Positions 1 to 7,924 of a DNA stretch of 64,000 nt are shown here, one piece after another. The notes under the pieces are model-generated. The model searched no databases. It was given only the letters and a program-made list of their open reading frames with translations, and was not told the origin of the DNA. Each line of letters opens with the position of its first letter. Within the stretch, counting starts at the first letter, position 1. The DNA comes from CBDFNN01 sp965250215 (lineage in GTDB: Bacteria > Bacteroidota > Rhodothermia > Rhodothermales > DATKEJ01), in assembly GCA_965250215.1 (NCBI GenBank), contig CBDFNN010000004.1, positions 1,860,001 through 1,924,000 on the forward strand. The letters run 5' to 3'. The translations under genes were made by a program, and so were the position numbers.

Positions 1-76
1 CAAAATCTTCCTCGGGCATCGTAAAGTCGCAGGCGGACAAACCAAAAGCAATAATTACGATAAGGTACTTTGTCAT
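1..76 (-). CDS. Lipoprotein, N-terminal fragment (cut by window edge)
   Basis: Only the first 25 codons are in the window, starting at the ATG at 76 and reading out through position 1. They encode a short hydrophobic signal sequence ending in the lipobox LSAC with Cys16, followed by acidic residues, so the product should be exported and lipid-anchored. The rest of the gene lies to the left and its function cannot be read here. Confidence 0.6.
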   Translation of the reverse strand, partial: MTKYLIVIIAFGLSACDFTMPEEDF

Positions 77-462
77 TGTCGTCTTTGTCTGAGGCTGATT
101 GGTCAATGAAGTAGCAAGGGTAGCAATTTGCTATACTTTTCCGCATGTACGGAAATTTAGCAACTAATGCAACAGAGCCTCAATCGCTTCCTCTAGTGTT
201 CTCCCTGAGCTACCCATCCCAATCAAGATAACCAGAAGATCGTGTCTGTGCTTCTTGTGTAGTGTAGGATCGCTATTTATATAGTATAACACTCCTTTAT
301 GCTCGACCTCGAAAGTCCGTTTAGATGATCGGTTACTTTGATGTAGGGGTATTTCTCAGCTAGTTTTACCAAGGTTGCGGATAAATAACGGCTTATATGC
401 ATTTAGAGACGATTCTTAATTGGTTAGATTCCTGTCAACAAGCAAAAAACAACGACGCATAA
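77..462. other. Intergenic stretch, no supported gene
   Basis: This gap separates the cut lipoprotein gene from the small membrane protein gene. I see no RNA gene, strong hairpin or convincing coding frame. A 21-codon frame (397-462) stops directly against the ATG at 463 in the same reading frame. It could be an upstream leader or a 5' extension closed by a stop, but nothing else supports translation. Confidence 0.4.
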
Positions 463-807
463 ATGGCATTTACATCAATTGTTTTTAAGAACAAAAATAT
501 ACGATCAACCAAGATTGCGCCAGTAGGGTTAGCGTGGACAGTGCTCTTTTTCGGTTTTTGGCCTCCACTATTAAGGAGAGATTGGAAATGGGCCGGAATA
601 ATGTTTGCTACACAGATATGTACTTTGGGACTCGCTAAAATTTTCTTCATGTTCATATACAACAAACTTTACATCACTGATCTAATTAGTGCAGGCTATA
701 AAGCTCATTCCAGTATAACGGGTGATATGAGTTACGCTGAGGAAAAGCTGGGATTTGAGTTTCCGAGGTATGTAAGTCTTTCGGGAGAAATATCTACTCA
801 CAGATAG
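463..807 (+). CDS. Small membrane protein, HrgC-like
   Basis: A 114-residue protein. Residues about 18-36 (APVGLAWTVLFFGFWPPLL) followed by RRDWKWAG match the conserved core I recall from the HrgC / DUF2628-like small membrane proteins, where a W-T-x-x-F-F-G-F block precedes an R-x-D-W-K-W block. A second hydrophobic stretch (about 46-64) would complete a two-helix hairpin. The C-terminal 45 residues are polar. No role is established for the family. It stands alone and converges on the broken gene at 874-1128. The family match is by eye. Confidence 0.55.
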   Translation: MAFTSIVFKNKNIRSTKIAPVGLAWTVLFFGFWPPLLRRDWKWAGIMFATQICTLGLAKIFFMFIYNKLYITDLISAGYKAHSSITGDMSYAEEKLGFEFPRYVSLSGEISTHR

Positions 808-873
808 ACCGGCATTCCGGGCTAGTCTTATCTGCTGGATAGCGTATTCCATAGATAGGGTCTGTGATGATTT

Positions 874-1128
874 TCATTTCTTCTCGATGTGTTTTCCGAT
901 GTAGTATTGAACGTAAGACAGTATTCCCTCGTGGCCCCATCCTATGTACCGCATCGACTCTCCCTTGGGTATTATTCCAAGTTCTACTAGGTCGTGTCAG
1001 ACTCGCATTGCTTCTTCGTAGTGCTGCTTAATCGTTTCCTTCGCTTTCCTTTTTTCTCTGATTTCCCAATAGAGAAGGTGTGCCAGAATAGTGACTGTGC
1101 CTCCTAGTAAAATAATTGTCTCTGTCAT
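874..1128 (-). pseudogene. Small membrane-anchored protein gene interrupted by TGA
   Basis: From the ATG at 1128 the frame encodes 43 residues with an N-terminal hydrophobic helix (ETIILLGGTVTILAHLLYW) and a charged helix, then meets TGA at 997-999. The same frame stays open for 40 more protein-like codons (HDLVELGI..., ...YYIGKHIEKK) to a TGA at 874-876. Two segments of good protein character in one frame point to a single 84-residue gene broken by one nonsense codon. A sequencing error is the other simple explanation. Readthrough or recoding is possible but unsupported. The family is not recognised. Confidence 0.5.
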
Positions 1129-1519
1129 TGCTTTATAGGTTAGAGTGATTTAAATATCTGATAGGCGTACCAATCCCATGAAATTGACTGGTGGACAGTG
1201 ATGTCGTTTTGCTGGCGATTCGTGGCTTTTGCGTACACATTTGCGTGCACACAACCCTAGAAGCGCTGGTATCGTTAGAGATCCGGTACCCTCGGCAGGA
1301 ATCGAACCCACATATGCATAAGAAAAACATCTCCGATTTGATCTGCGCGTGACTAATCTGGTTAATGCTTGATCAGTAGTCGGTATTCCCAGTACCATCT
1401 TTGTGACTTTTGAAAAAGTCAGAATCGCAGGAAAAGATGCAAAAGGAAGGGAATGTTGTACCTATGTTGGCACCCAGTTTTGCAAGTCATTGGGGTGCAA
1501 TGGCTTGTAGGAACAAGTG
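1129..1519. other. Intergenic stretch with a tRNA-like 3' fragment
   Basis: The 390 bases between the broken small gene and tRNA-Phe have no convincing coding frame. Apparent frames on the minus strand are shadows of tRNA-like sequence. The only structured element I see is the T-arm-like segment at 1285-1311. Confidence 0.4.
1285..1311 (-). pseudogene. tRNA 3'-end-like fragment (T-arm and acceptor strand)
   Basis: On the minus strand a 17-nt T-arm can be drawn (stem GTGGG / CCTGC around the loop TTCGATT), followed by a 7-nt acceptor-like strand CGAGGGT and ACC. No matching 5' acceptor strand, D-arm or clear anticodon arm lies at the right distance, so this is a degenerate or partial tRNA end. 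Such fragments often mark old attachment sites of integrative elements, but no integrase is nearby. Confidence 0.3.
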
Positions 1520-1592
1520 TGGTCAGGGAGGGAATTGAACCCCCGACACCAGGATTTTCAGTCCTGTGCTCTACCAACTGAGCTACCTGACC
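1520..1592 (-). tRNA. tRNA-Phe (GAA)
   Basis: On the minus strand a full cloverleaf is readable. The acceptor GGTCAGG at the 5' end pairs with CCTGACC, with discriminator A. The D-arm contains AGCTCAGTTGGTAGAGC, the anticodon loop CTGAAAA gives GAA, and the T-arm carries GGTTCAATTCC. No CCA is encoded. tRNA-Phe genes are frequent integration targets, relevant because an accessory island begins about 3.7 kb away, though intervening genes make direct integration here unlikely. Confidence 0.95.
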
Positions 1593-1646
1593 ATCGAATT
1601 GACGAGCGCCAAAAATACGTCGAATGGTGTCGGTAAACAACAAAAA

Positions 1647-1766
1647 CAGTCTTCGGTTCTCAGTCTTCAGCCATCAGAGACCTGATGTTCTCCATACCTT
1701 TTCGCCTTTTCATGCAAGATTCAAAGGAGGGGTGAGTTTCGAGTTCGGCGTTTCGAGTTGCGTCGG
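1647..1766. repeat. Low-complexity intergenic repeat words
   Basis: Two short runs of near-repeated words lie here: a TCAGTCTTCAG-type run (1647-1685) and a GAGTTTCGAGTT-type run (1734-1766). Similar degenerate words recur in the intergenic gaps at 3478, 4222 and 36281, on either strand. They have no coding frame and look like drifting intergenic filler. I see none inside the island between 5.3 and 35.3 kb. Confidence 0.4.
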
Positions 1767-1857
1767 TCGAATAGCGGTCATAAATCTATCCTTCAGATAA
1801 ATTATTCTATATTTTAGGAATCGTATTTGCCAATAAACACTTTTCATATCACGAGTC

Positions 1858-3477
1858 ATGGTGCATGTCCTGAACCCGAAATTAGCCCAGCTACTGGTCG
1901 TCTTTCTTTGTCTAATTACAACATCGTGTTCTGGCACGAAAGGGTCTCTCAATTCTTCCTCCGGACCAAATGAAATTCCATCCTTTCAAAAATCAGTCGA
2001 CTACATTCCGTCTGCTTTAGGTCCGCACACTTGGAAGGTTTCGACCAAGAACAAGGCAGCGCAAGAATATTTCAATCAAGGCCTTCAGTTACGCTATGCC
2101 TACAACGTAAATGATGCGGCCCGAAGTTTTCGTGAGGCCCGACTCGCAGACTCTCTTTGCGCAATCTGTTATTGGGGCGAGGCCTTCGCGCTTGGCTCTT
2201 TCCTGAATGGAGCGATGAATTCCAAAAAGGCTCCTTTTGCGCATGCAGCTATCGAAAAAGCCCTTGAGTTTTCCAAGGATGCATCGGGACTAGAACGGGA
2301 TTTGATCCTAGCTGCTCGTGATCGTTACCCGGCCGATTTTGTATCGGACAGTTTGGATTCCATTAATGAGGCCTTCTCGGAACGGATGAAACTCGTTTAT
2401 GAAAAGCATCCGAAGCATCACGAGGTTGCGGTGGTCTATGCGGTTTCACTTTTCTTGCTAGAAGAGCGTCGCGGAACCCGTGATGTAGAAGATCCCGATC
2501 TGATGCGATTGCACCAAGTGCTAACAAAAGTCCTGGATGAAAATATCAAACATCCTGGCGCCTGTCACCTCTACATACACGCTACCGAGTCTAGTCAGAA
2601 ACCTGAGTTGGCCCTTCAGTGCGCGGAATTCTTAAGCGACGCTATCCCGGTGGCGAGTCACATTCAGCACATGCCTTCCCACGCATGGAATGAAGTAGGG
2701 CTTTGGGGAAAGTCCGTTCGAGCAAATATTATGGCCTATAAATCGGACCATAAGGCGAGGAAGAATCGGGGCTTCTCGTATGCGACAACTCACAACCTCC
2801 ACATGCTGATGTTTGCTGCCTCGATGGATGGTCAAAGCGCCATCGCCTTGCAGGCGGGTCGGGACTATGCAAAGGAGTCGGGAAATTCGATGTATCAGGT
2901 TTTGACACTTCTGCGCTTTGGTCGATATGACGAAATCTCGAAAGTCACCAATCGTCCAAAAGGAGATGTTCAAGGAGGGTTCTGGGATTTCGCACAGGGA
3001 TATGCCGCTCTTAAAACGGGGAAACGATCGGAGGCGGAAAAGTATCTTGAGAAAGTTGAAAAGCTCGCACTCAATTCGGATGGGAAATTCAGGATGCATT
3101 CGGCTAAGCAACTTATGGGACTTTCAGCTGCGATTCTTGAGGGTGAGATGCTTCGGAGCGATGGTAAAATGGAAGAAGCCATCGAAGCATTCCGTCGAGC
3201 CGTCGAATTTGACGAAGCCCAACCTTTCGATGAACCAGAACCGATTCCCTATGCCGCCCGTCACTGGTTAGGGGCTGCACTCATGGAAGTCGGTAATTTT
3301 GCTGAGGCGGAAAGGGAATATCGGATTGAGCTAGAGGATCATCCGCACAACGTGTGGTCCTTGCACGGTCTTGTGGCAGCGCTTGAGGCACAGGGTAAGA
3401 TTGACGCGGAGGTGGCCAGGGACTTTGAAGAGAGTACATCACGGATGGATGTTTGGATTACGGAATCGGTTTTTTAG
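1858..3477 (+). CDS. TPR-repeat lipoprotein
   Basis: A 539-residue exported protein with an N-terminal signal and a lipobox-like ITTSC (Cys24). The body is helical TPR-type repeats: an early unit carries FNQGLQLRYAYN followed by A-A-R-S-F-x-E-A, and the C-terminal half has clear TPR units such as KMEEAIEAFRRAVEFD. It is a paralogue of the gene at 49530-51077. Both share the Y-W-G-E-A block, R-G-T-R-D, H-P-G-A and H-M-P-S-H motifs in the same order. The conserved histidines suggest more than a pure scaffold, but no reaction can be assigned. It is monocistronic. Confidence 0.75.
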   Translation: MVHVLNPKLAQLLVVFLCLITTSCSGTKGSLNSSSGPNEIPSFQKSVDYIPSALGPHTWKVSTKNKAAQEYFNQGLQLRYAYNVNDAARSFREARLADSLCAICYWGEAFALGSFLNGAMNSKKAPFAHAAIEKALEFSKDASGLERDLILAARDRYPADFVSDSLDSINEAFSERMKLVYEKHPKHHEVAVVYAVSLFLLEERRGTRDVEDPDLMRLHQVLTKVLDENIKHPGACHLYIHATESSQKPELALQCAEFLSDAIPVASHIQHMPSHAWNEVGLWGKSVRANIMAYKSDHKARKNRGFSYATTHNLHMLMFAASMDGQSAIALQAGRDYAKESGNSMYQVLTLLRFGRYDEISKVTNRPKGDVQGGFWDFAQGYAALKTGKRSEAEKYLEKVEKLALNSDGKFRMHSAKQLMGLSAAILEGEMLRSDGKMEEAIEAFRRAVEFDEAQPFDEPEPIPYAARHWLGAALMEVGNFAEAEREYRIELEDHPHNVWSLHGLVAALEAQGKIDAEVARDFEESTSRMDVWITESVF

Positions 3478-3545
3478 GGGCTAAAGGGGCTAGGGGGCTA
3501 AGGGGCTCGGAAAGAAGGAGCTGGGGAGCTGAGAGCCGGGAGAAT
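3478..3545. repeat. GGGGCTAA-type simple repeat and GA-rich words
   Basis: Immediately after the TPR gene stop, the unit GGGGCTA(A) is repeated about four times imperfectly, followed by GAGCTGGGGAGCTGAGAGC-like words. No stem with a T-run forms, so it is not a normal terminator. It belongs with the other drifting word repeats outside the island. Confidence 0.5.
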
Positions 3546-3674
3546 GCGGGCTTAGGAAAGACGGTCTCAGCTTTGCAGCAAGGGTTGTGTTTTCTTAGCT
3601 TCTTCAAAGGCCGCGCAGCAGTTTGCAACTAATCGCCATCATTAGGTCGCGCAGTAGAAAATACCAATATTATT

Positions 3675-4226
3675 ATGGATTCAGAATCGAAACCAGTAGT
3701 TCGATCCTTTTACTCGCAGTGGATCTTTGCAACGGTTCAAGGCTGGTTCTTGGGATTCGCCGTTGTAATTGTACTGGCACTCCTGCTCGATTTGATCGGT
3801 GCGAATGTTCAGTCTATTGTCGGTATAGGCATGGGAGCGGGAGTTGGGTACATGCAAGCTCGGCTTCTGAGGCAACGAATTGGTGTCTATAAACAATGGA
3901 TGTGGTCATCCGTGATTAGTATGAGTTTGCCCTTTCTTGCCTGGGACTTGACAGCAGCCCTCGGGATCGAATTACCCTTCTCACTTCTAGCCTGCGTTCT
4001 GATCGGAAGTCTCATTCTAGGCTTGCTACAATGGCAGATCTTGCGCAAGCATTCTGACAATGCGTACTGGTGGGTTCCAGGCTGCATACTAGCTTGGGGT
4101 CTGGCTACCGCAGCACCTGATATGCTGGTCATTGTTTCGATCCTATTAGGCGGTGTTGTTCTTGGGGCCGTGACGGGCGCAGTACTTACTCGGATACTGC
4201 CCGAGCAGGTTGAGGCGACTATCTGA
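3675..4226 (+). CDS. Integral membrane protein of unknown function
   Basis: A 183-residue protein, mostly hydrophobic, with about five or six membrane helices (near residues 20-40, 45-62, 75-95, 100-120, 130-150, 155-175). It is glycine-rich within helices and has a short polar N-terminus. A Q-W-Q motif after the fourth helix and basic loops are visible, but I recognise no family. The ATG at 3675 gives the polar lead before the first helix. It converges on the truncated transporter gene. It may be a small inner-membrane accessory protein. Confidence 0.6.
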   Translation: MDSESKPVVRSFYSQWIFATVQGWFLGFAVVIVLALLLDLIGANVQSIVGIGMGAGVGYMQARLLRQRIGVYKQWMWSSVISMSLPFLAWDLTAALGIELPFSLLACVLIGSLILGLLQWQILRKHSDNAYWWVPGCILAWGLATAAPDMLVIVSILLGGVVLGAVTGAVLTRILPEQVEATI

Positions 4227-4262
4227 CGACTGAGAGCTGAAGGCTGACGACTCATTCTCGGA
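4222..4262. repeat. CTGACGACT word repeat
   Basis: The word CTGACGACT occurs twice around GAGAGCTGAAGG just after the membrane-protein stop. It is the same class of degenerate intergenic word as at 1647 and 3478. Confidence 0.4.
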
Positions 4263-4284
4263 GTCGCTTGAGATGACCTCACTC

Positions 4285-5307
4285 TTACCCGACGGGGATG
4301 AACATATTCGATCCTGGTCCGAGTGGCAGTTCGAATGTGATCCAAATAATCAATTGGATGGTCCAGATTATGAGGAATAATATCGAGTACGGAATCATCG
4401 TTGCCACGATCGTGCCGATGCCGGCATTCCTGTCGTAGCGTTGAATGAAGGCCACGATCAATGCGAAATAGGACATCATCGGGGAGATAATATTTGTCGT
4501 TGAATCGCCAATCCGATAGGCGACTTGAACCAGTTCAGGAGAGTAGCCAAGGAGCATAAACATCGGAATAAAGACAGGTGCCATGATGGCCCATTTGGCA
4601 CTGGCAGATCCCATTGTGAGATTAATAATCGCAGACAAAAGGATGAAGGCAATCATTAAGGGAATTGGGCCGAGTCCTGAAGACTGCAAAGCCTCGGCTC
4701 CGTTCACCGCGAATATTAATCCGAGATTGGTCCACTTGAAATAGGCGACAAATTGACCTGCAAAGAAGACGAGGACCATATATATGCCGAGCGTCTCCAT
4801 CGCCTTACCCATGCCATTCATGACGTCGGAGTCGTTCTTAATCGTTCCCGCACCCATACCATAGGCGATACCTGCTATGGCTGAAATGATAAAGATGAAG
4901 GCTACGATGCCAGTCATAAAGGGCGAGCGCAATACGTCTTTGGTCTCATCCAAAAGGAATCCATCACCAGGAATAATTCCATCGAGCAAGCCCCAAACCA
5001 CCATCAAACAAAGAATAAGAACAGACCATAAAGCCCACCAAAGTCCTCGCTTTTCATTCGCCTCCAAAGGTTTGTTCTCATCGGCGACCTCATCTCCCGT
5101 ATATTTTCCAAGACGAGGAACAACGATTTTCTCCGTCACCCAAGTACCAGCAGCGGCGATGAAAAAGGTCGACACTATCATGAAGTACCAGTTCATGGGC
5201 TTGGAGTGATCGACACAGCTGTCACTTCCGCCTTGAGCTGATAAGGGCGGTTGATGGTTCTTGCCAGTCATAATCGACGCCAGGACTTTAAGTGATAAAT
5301 AGCACAA
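4285..5307 (-). pseudogene. abgT: AbgT-family transporter, 5'-truncated
   Basis: The product matches the C-terminal part of AbgT (p-aminobenzoyl-glutamate transporter family, about 510 residues). Recognisable segments are NWYF...T-E-K-I-V-V-P-R-L-G, the later S-G-S-A-like helix (MGSASAKWAIMAPVF), and the terminal ...LPLGPG. Homology starts near family residue 200, so roughly the first 200 residues with their membrane helices are missing. The open frame begins at a TTG (5307); the first ATG is at 5271. About 60 bases upstream lies the stop of the TIR-PASTA gene, so the missing part is not nearby. It was probably cut when the island arrived or by a deletion, and it is probably non-functional. 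Confidence 0.75.
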
Positions 5308-5367
5308 AATTGGACTCGACCGAGGTCTTAGACACTCGCTCGCCTTGGATATCCATTCTCAGCATAT

Positions 5368-7053
5368 CTATTTTGAACACTGTTTTATGGCTTGACTCCA
5401 AGTCCGACCGGCTTGCACATATCTCGAGAAACAGGCCGTAGTATTTGCTGCGTTGGTGCTACCTTCGCAGAGGTCTACTGCATTCGCAGGATTCCAGCTG
5501 TTGCCCGATCCATAGGAGAGACGTCCTTTGACAACCATGTCGAAACATTTTCCGGGTTCAGTGGAAGTTTCGGCTCCCTTGCACAATCTACTAAGGTTAT
5601 TCTGGGTCCAAGTAGTGTTATTAACTCCGTCCCAGGCAATTTTTCCTTGTGTGGAAGACTGACACCTGATATTTCTGAGATGATTCACTAGGGGGGAGTT
5701 GCTGGTTATTGTTCTCTGCAAGTCTTTTTGTACGGACTCGCTTAGTTCGTATTTCGAGCTTAAATCCGTGATGTTAGTTGGAGCTTTAGAATAGTAAATG
5801 TTCACTTCGCTGCCTTCTTCGATTTCCGATCCATATGCAGGATTAGTTGATATCACGATGTTCTTGTTTCGCTTCTTATCGAGCTTTGCCGTTGTCTTAA
5901 CTTTGAATCCTAAGCCGGCCAGAGTTCTCTTTGCTTCACCTATTGCCTTGTTTCTCATATCGGGAATTCTGACAATGCCAGGTTTTGAATTGTCCTCAAC
6001 CACATCATTTGATGCGTTTTGAAGCGGTCCTTCGGAGTAGTAGGCCGTTATTGTCAAATCTTCCGGAACGACTTCGCCCGGAGCCGGAGTGGTTCGGATG
6101 ATTCGGTCTTCCTCGATCGAATTGCTTGTCTGTCCAATAAATCTCGGAATAAGGCCGGCTTCTTCGAAGGCCCTCTCAGCCTGCTGAATGGTTCGGCCGG
6201 CAACAGAGGGAGTAGTTATTTCAGCCAATTCCAAACCTTCAGAATAAAGTAAGACGACCGTGGCCCCTTTGTTAACCTTCTTGCCAGGCTGGGGTGTCAA
6301 GCGAGTCACAGTGCCCGTTGGATCCGTGCTCGAGGGGTCCACTAGAGCTCGACCTGTAAGATCAATCTCCGTAAGAATCTGCATAGATAGGTTTCTTTCT
6401 AAGCCGACTAAATCGGGGACTTCTACAACCTGCTTAGATTCGTTCGACCTCGTCATCCAATATATCCCGAATCCTATACCGCCAAGTAGCAGGACTCCGA
6501 GCATACTCAAGCCGACGATCATGCCCCACTTTCGTTTGGGTTGTGAAGCACTATTGTTGATAGTGACACTATCAAGCTCATTATTGCTTACCGTCGTATT
6601 TGAGACCTTATGTGCAAAACTATTGCCAAGCTTCTGAACATGATGATCCCAATCCTTGTCAGATACGGTCATGGCATTTTTCATGGCCAGGGATTTTAGA
6701 TCACCGGGCAGCTCGCTCGCCTTAGGCATTATTGCACCGTCAACTAGGACAGGAATGACCGTAATATTTGGCCTTCGAAGACCTGAGGCGATTTCTTGGC
6801 GGACCCAGTCTCCTGTTTTGTGAAGTCTTTTCTTGTTCGTTTCATCGAACCAGGTATCTCCAATAACAACAAGCAAGATTTCGCACTGCGCTAGAGCATC
6901 TTCAATAGCGACTGAGAAGTCAGCCCCAATTTCTATGCTTTCTAAATCTCGATAGACAGCATCAGAACCGAATCGACTTACGAGGTGATCGACTAGCCTT
7001 CCGGTGTGCCCGGCACTGTCGTCTCTTCTATAGCTCACGAATATCTTGGACAT
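5368..7053 (-). CDS. TIR-TM-PASTA receptor-like protein
   Basis: A 561-residue protein. Residues 1-150 form a TIR domain opening with KIFVSYRRDD; E87 (WVRQEIA) sits where TIR NADases carry the catalytic Glu. A single membrane helix spans about 177-200 without a signal peptide, so TIR should be cytoplasmic and the rest periplasmic. Three PASTA repeats follow (about 210-275, 278-345, 362-425; VPDLVGL, TPSVAGR and IPDMRNK openings). The Cys-rich end (six Cys, repeated W-x-x-A / L-C-x-G / C-F units) may be a ligand module. PASTA domains bind peptidoglycan fragments or beta-lactams in PknB-type kinases; here TIR occupies the kinase position. It is the last gene of a four-gene operon, 10 bases after the HNH gene. 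NADase activity is inferred. Confidence 0.85.
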   Translation of the reverse strand: MSKIFVSYRRDDSAGHTGRLVDHLVSRFGSDAVYRDLESIEIGADFSVAIEDALAQCEILLVVIGDTWFDETNKKRLHKTGDWVRQEIASGLRRPNITVIPVLVDGAIMPKASELPGDLKSLAMKNAMTVSDKDWDHHVQKLGNSFAHKVSNTTVSNNELDSVTINNSASQPKRKWGMIVGLSMLGVLLLGGIGFGIYWMTRSNESKQVVEVPDLVGLERNLSMQILTEIDLTGRALVDPSSTDPTGTVTRLTPQPGKKVNKGATVVLLYSEGLELAEITTPSVAGRTIQQAERAFEEAGLIPRFIGQTSNSIEEDRIIRTTPAPGEVVPEDLTITAYYSEGPLQNASNDVVEDNSKPGIVRIPDMRNKAIGEAKRTLAGLGFKVKTTAKLDKKRNKNIVISTNPAYGSEIEEGSEVNIYYSKAPTNITDLSSKYELSESVQKDLQRTITSNSPLVNHLRNIRCQSSTQGKIAWDGVNNTTWTQNNLSRLCKGAETSTEPGKCFDMVVKGRLSYGSGNSWNPANAVDLCEGSTNAANTTACFSRYVQAGRTWSQAIKQCSK

Positions 7054-7063
7054 GATTCTCCTC

Positions 7064-7924
7064 TTAGAGGTTTTGAATGGGTAGTCTCTCTTTGACGAGC
7101 TTGCGCGTCAGAGCGAGGTAGGGTCTGTCATCGGCGATCTGTCTTTTTAGCTCGGCGACGACTCGTTTAAGGTGTTCTAGCACTTCATCGTCTTTCTCAC
7201 TATCAAACTTTTTCAATAGGAAGTTTGCCGTTGCGATTTGGTCTAGTACCTGAAGAGCGCGAGATCTTCTCTCGTCTACCAGTGGTTTTCGCAGCAAAGC
7301 GTAAACTTCTATGGAGGCTCTTCCAATTTTACTTTGTTGACCGCCATTTTTCTTTTTGGCCCTGACGGTCCCATCTTCAAAAAACTCTAGATGGTCTTCT
7401 GGATTGTCCCGACACGGATCTAGAAGAAGTCGCTTTTCTTCCTGTTCAACCCCAGGTGAGAGTTCTAGGTCTTTCCTGTCTTCTAGGTTCATATCCAAGG
7501 GGAATCTATTTCCCTTTCCGAGTTTCAGTGGGCCAATGCCTACGATATTGTGTTGACGAATTCTGTTGCAATCGATGCACGAGGGGAGGAGGTTTTCCCA
7601 ATCAGCTGCAAGCCAATAGTAGCCCGGTCTCTTAAGCTTTCCATCCACCATGACCGCTGATTTGGGTCTGTAGTGCTCGATGTCAGTAGGACTTGCCACC
7701 ATGTAGGTACTTTCGCAGTATGCACATTTACCATTGAATAGGTCGACCAGTGCCTTAGCCACTTTCTTGTTCTTATAGGCCTTGAACTCCGGATGCATTT
7801 TTTTCTCTTTATTCTCGGGTAGAGCGAAGAACTCTTCGGCTCGCTTTCTTTCGAACTGTCCACCTCTTTCTGGCGTGTTTAGATACTCAGGTATCGGTAT
7901 GCTATTTCTGTCTATCGCGATCAT
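7064..7924 (-). CDS. HNH endonuclease, PtuB / TIGR02646-like
   Basis: A 286-residue protein with an intact HNH core: C67-A-Y-C70, then I-E-H84-Y-R-P-K, N111 in WENLLPSC, and C116-x-x-C119-N120. This is the layout of HNH nucleases that partner with OLD/SMC-like ATPases in Septu (PtuB) and related systems. The conserved L-L-L-D-P-C-x-D-N-P-E-D block is also typical. It overlaps the upstream ATPase gene by ATGA (7921-7924), implying translational coupling. The predicted job is DNA cleavage once released or activated by the ATPase. The N-terminal half closely resembles that of the neighbouring fused protein, so the two HNH modules share an origin. Confidence 0.85.
   Translation of the reverse strand: MIAIDRNSIPIPEYLNTPERGGQFERKRAEEFFALPENKEKKMHPEFKAYKNKKVAKALVDLFNGKCAYCESTYMVASPTDIEHYRPKSAVMVDGKLKRPGYYWLAADWENLLPSCIDCNRIRQHNIVGIGPLKLGKGNRFPLDMNLEDRKDLELSPGVEQEEKRLLLDPCRDNPEDHLEFFEDGTVRAKKKNGGQQSKIGRASIEVYALLRKPLVDERRSRALQVLDQIATANFLLKKFDSEKDDEVLEHLKRVVAELKRQIADDRPYLALTRKLVKERLPIQNL

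Noticed and set aside
397..462. 21-codon frame ending directly at the ATG of the HrgC-like gene
   Set aside because: Too short and without independent support; it could be a leader but chance is as likely.
1284..1400. tmRNA 3' end
   Set aside because: The sequence before the T-arm recalls a tmRNA 3' domain, but the acceptor end is not the usual GGGG/CCCC type, no tag frame is visible and tRNA-Phe occupies the space where the 5' part would be.
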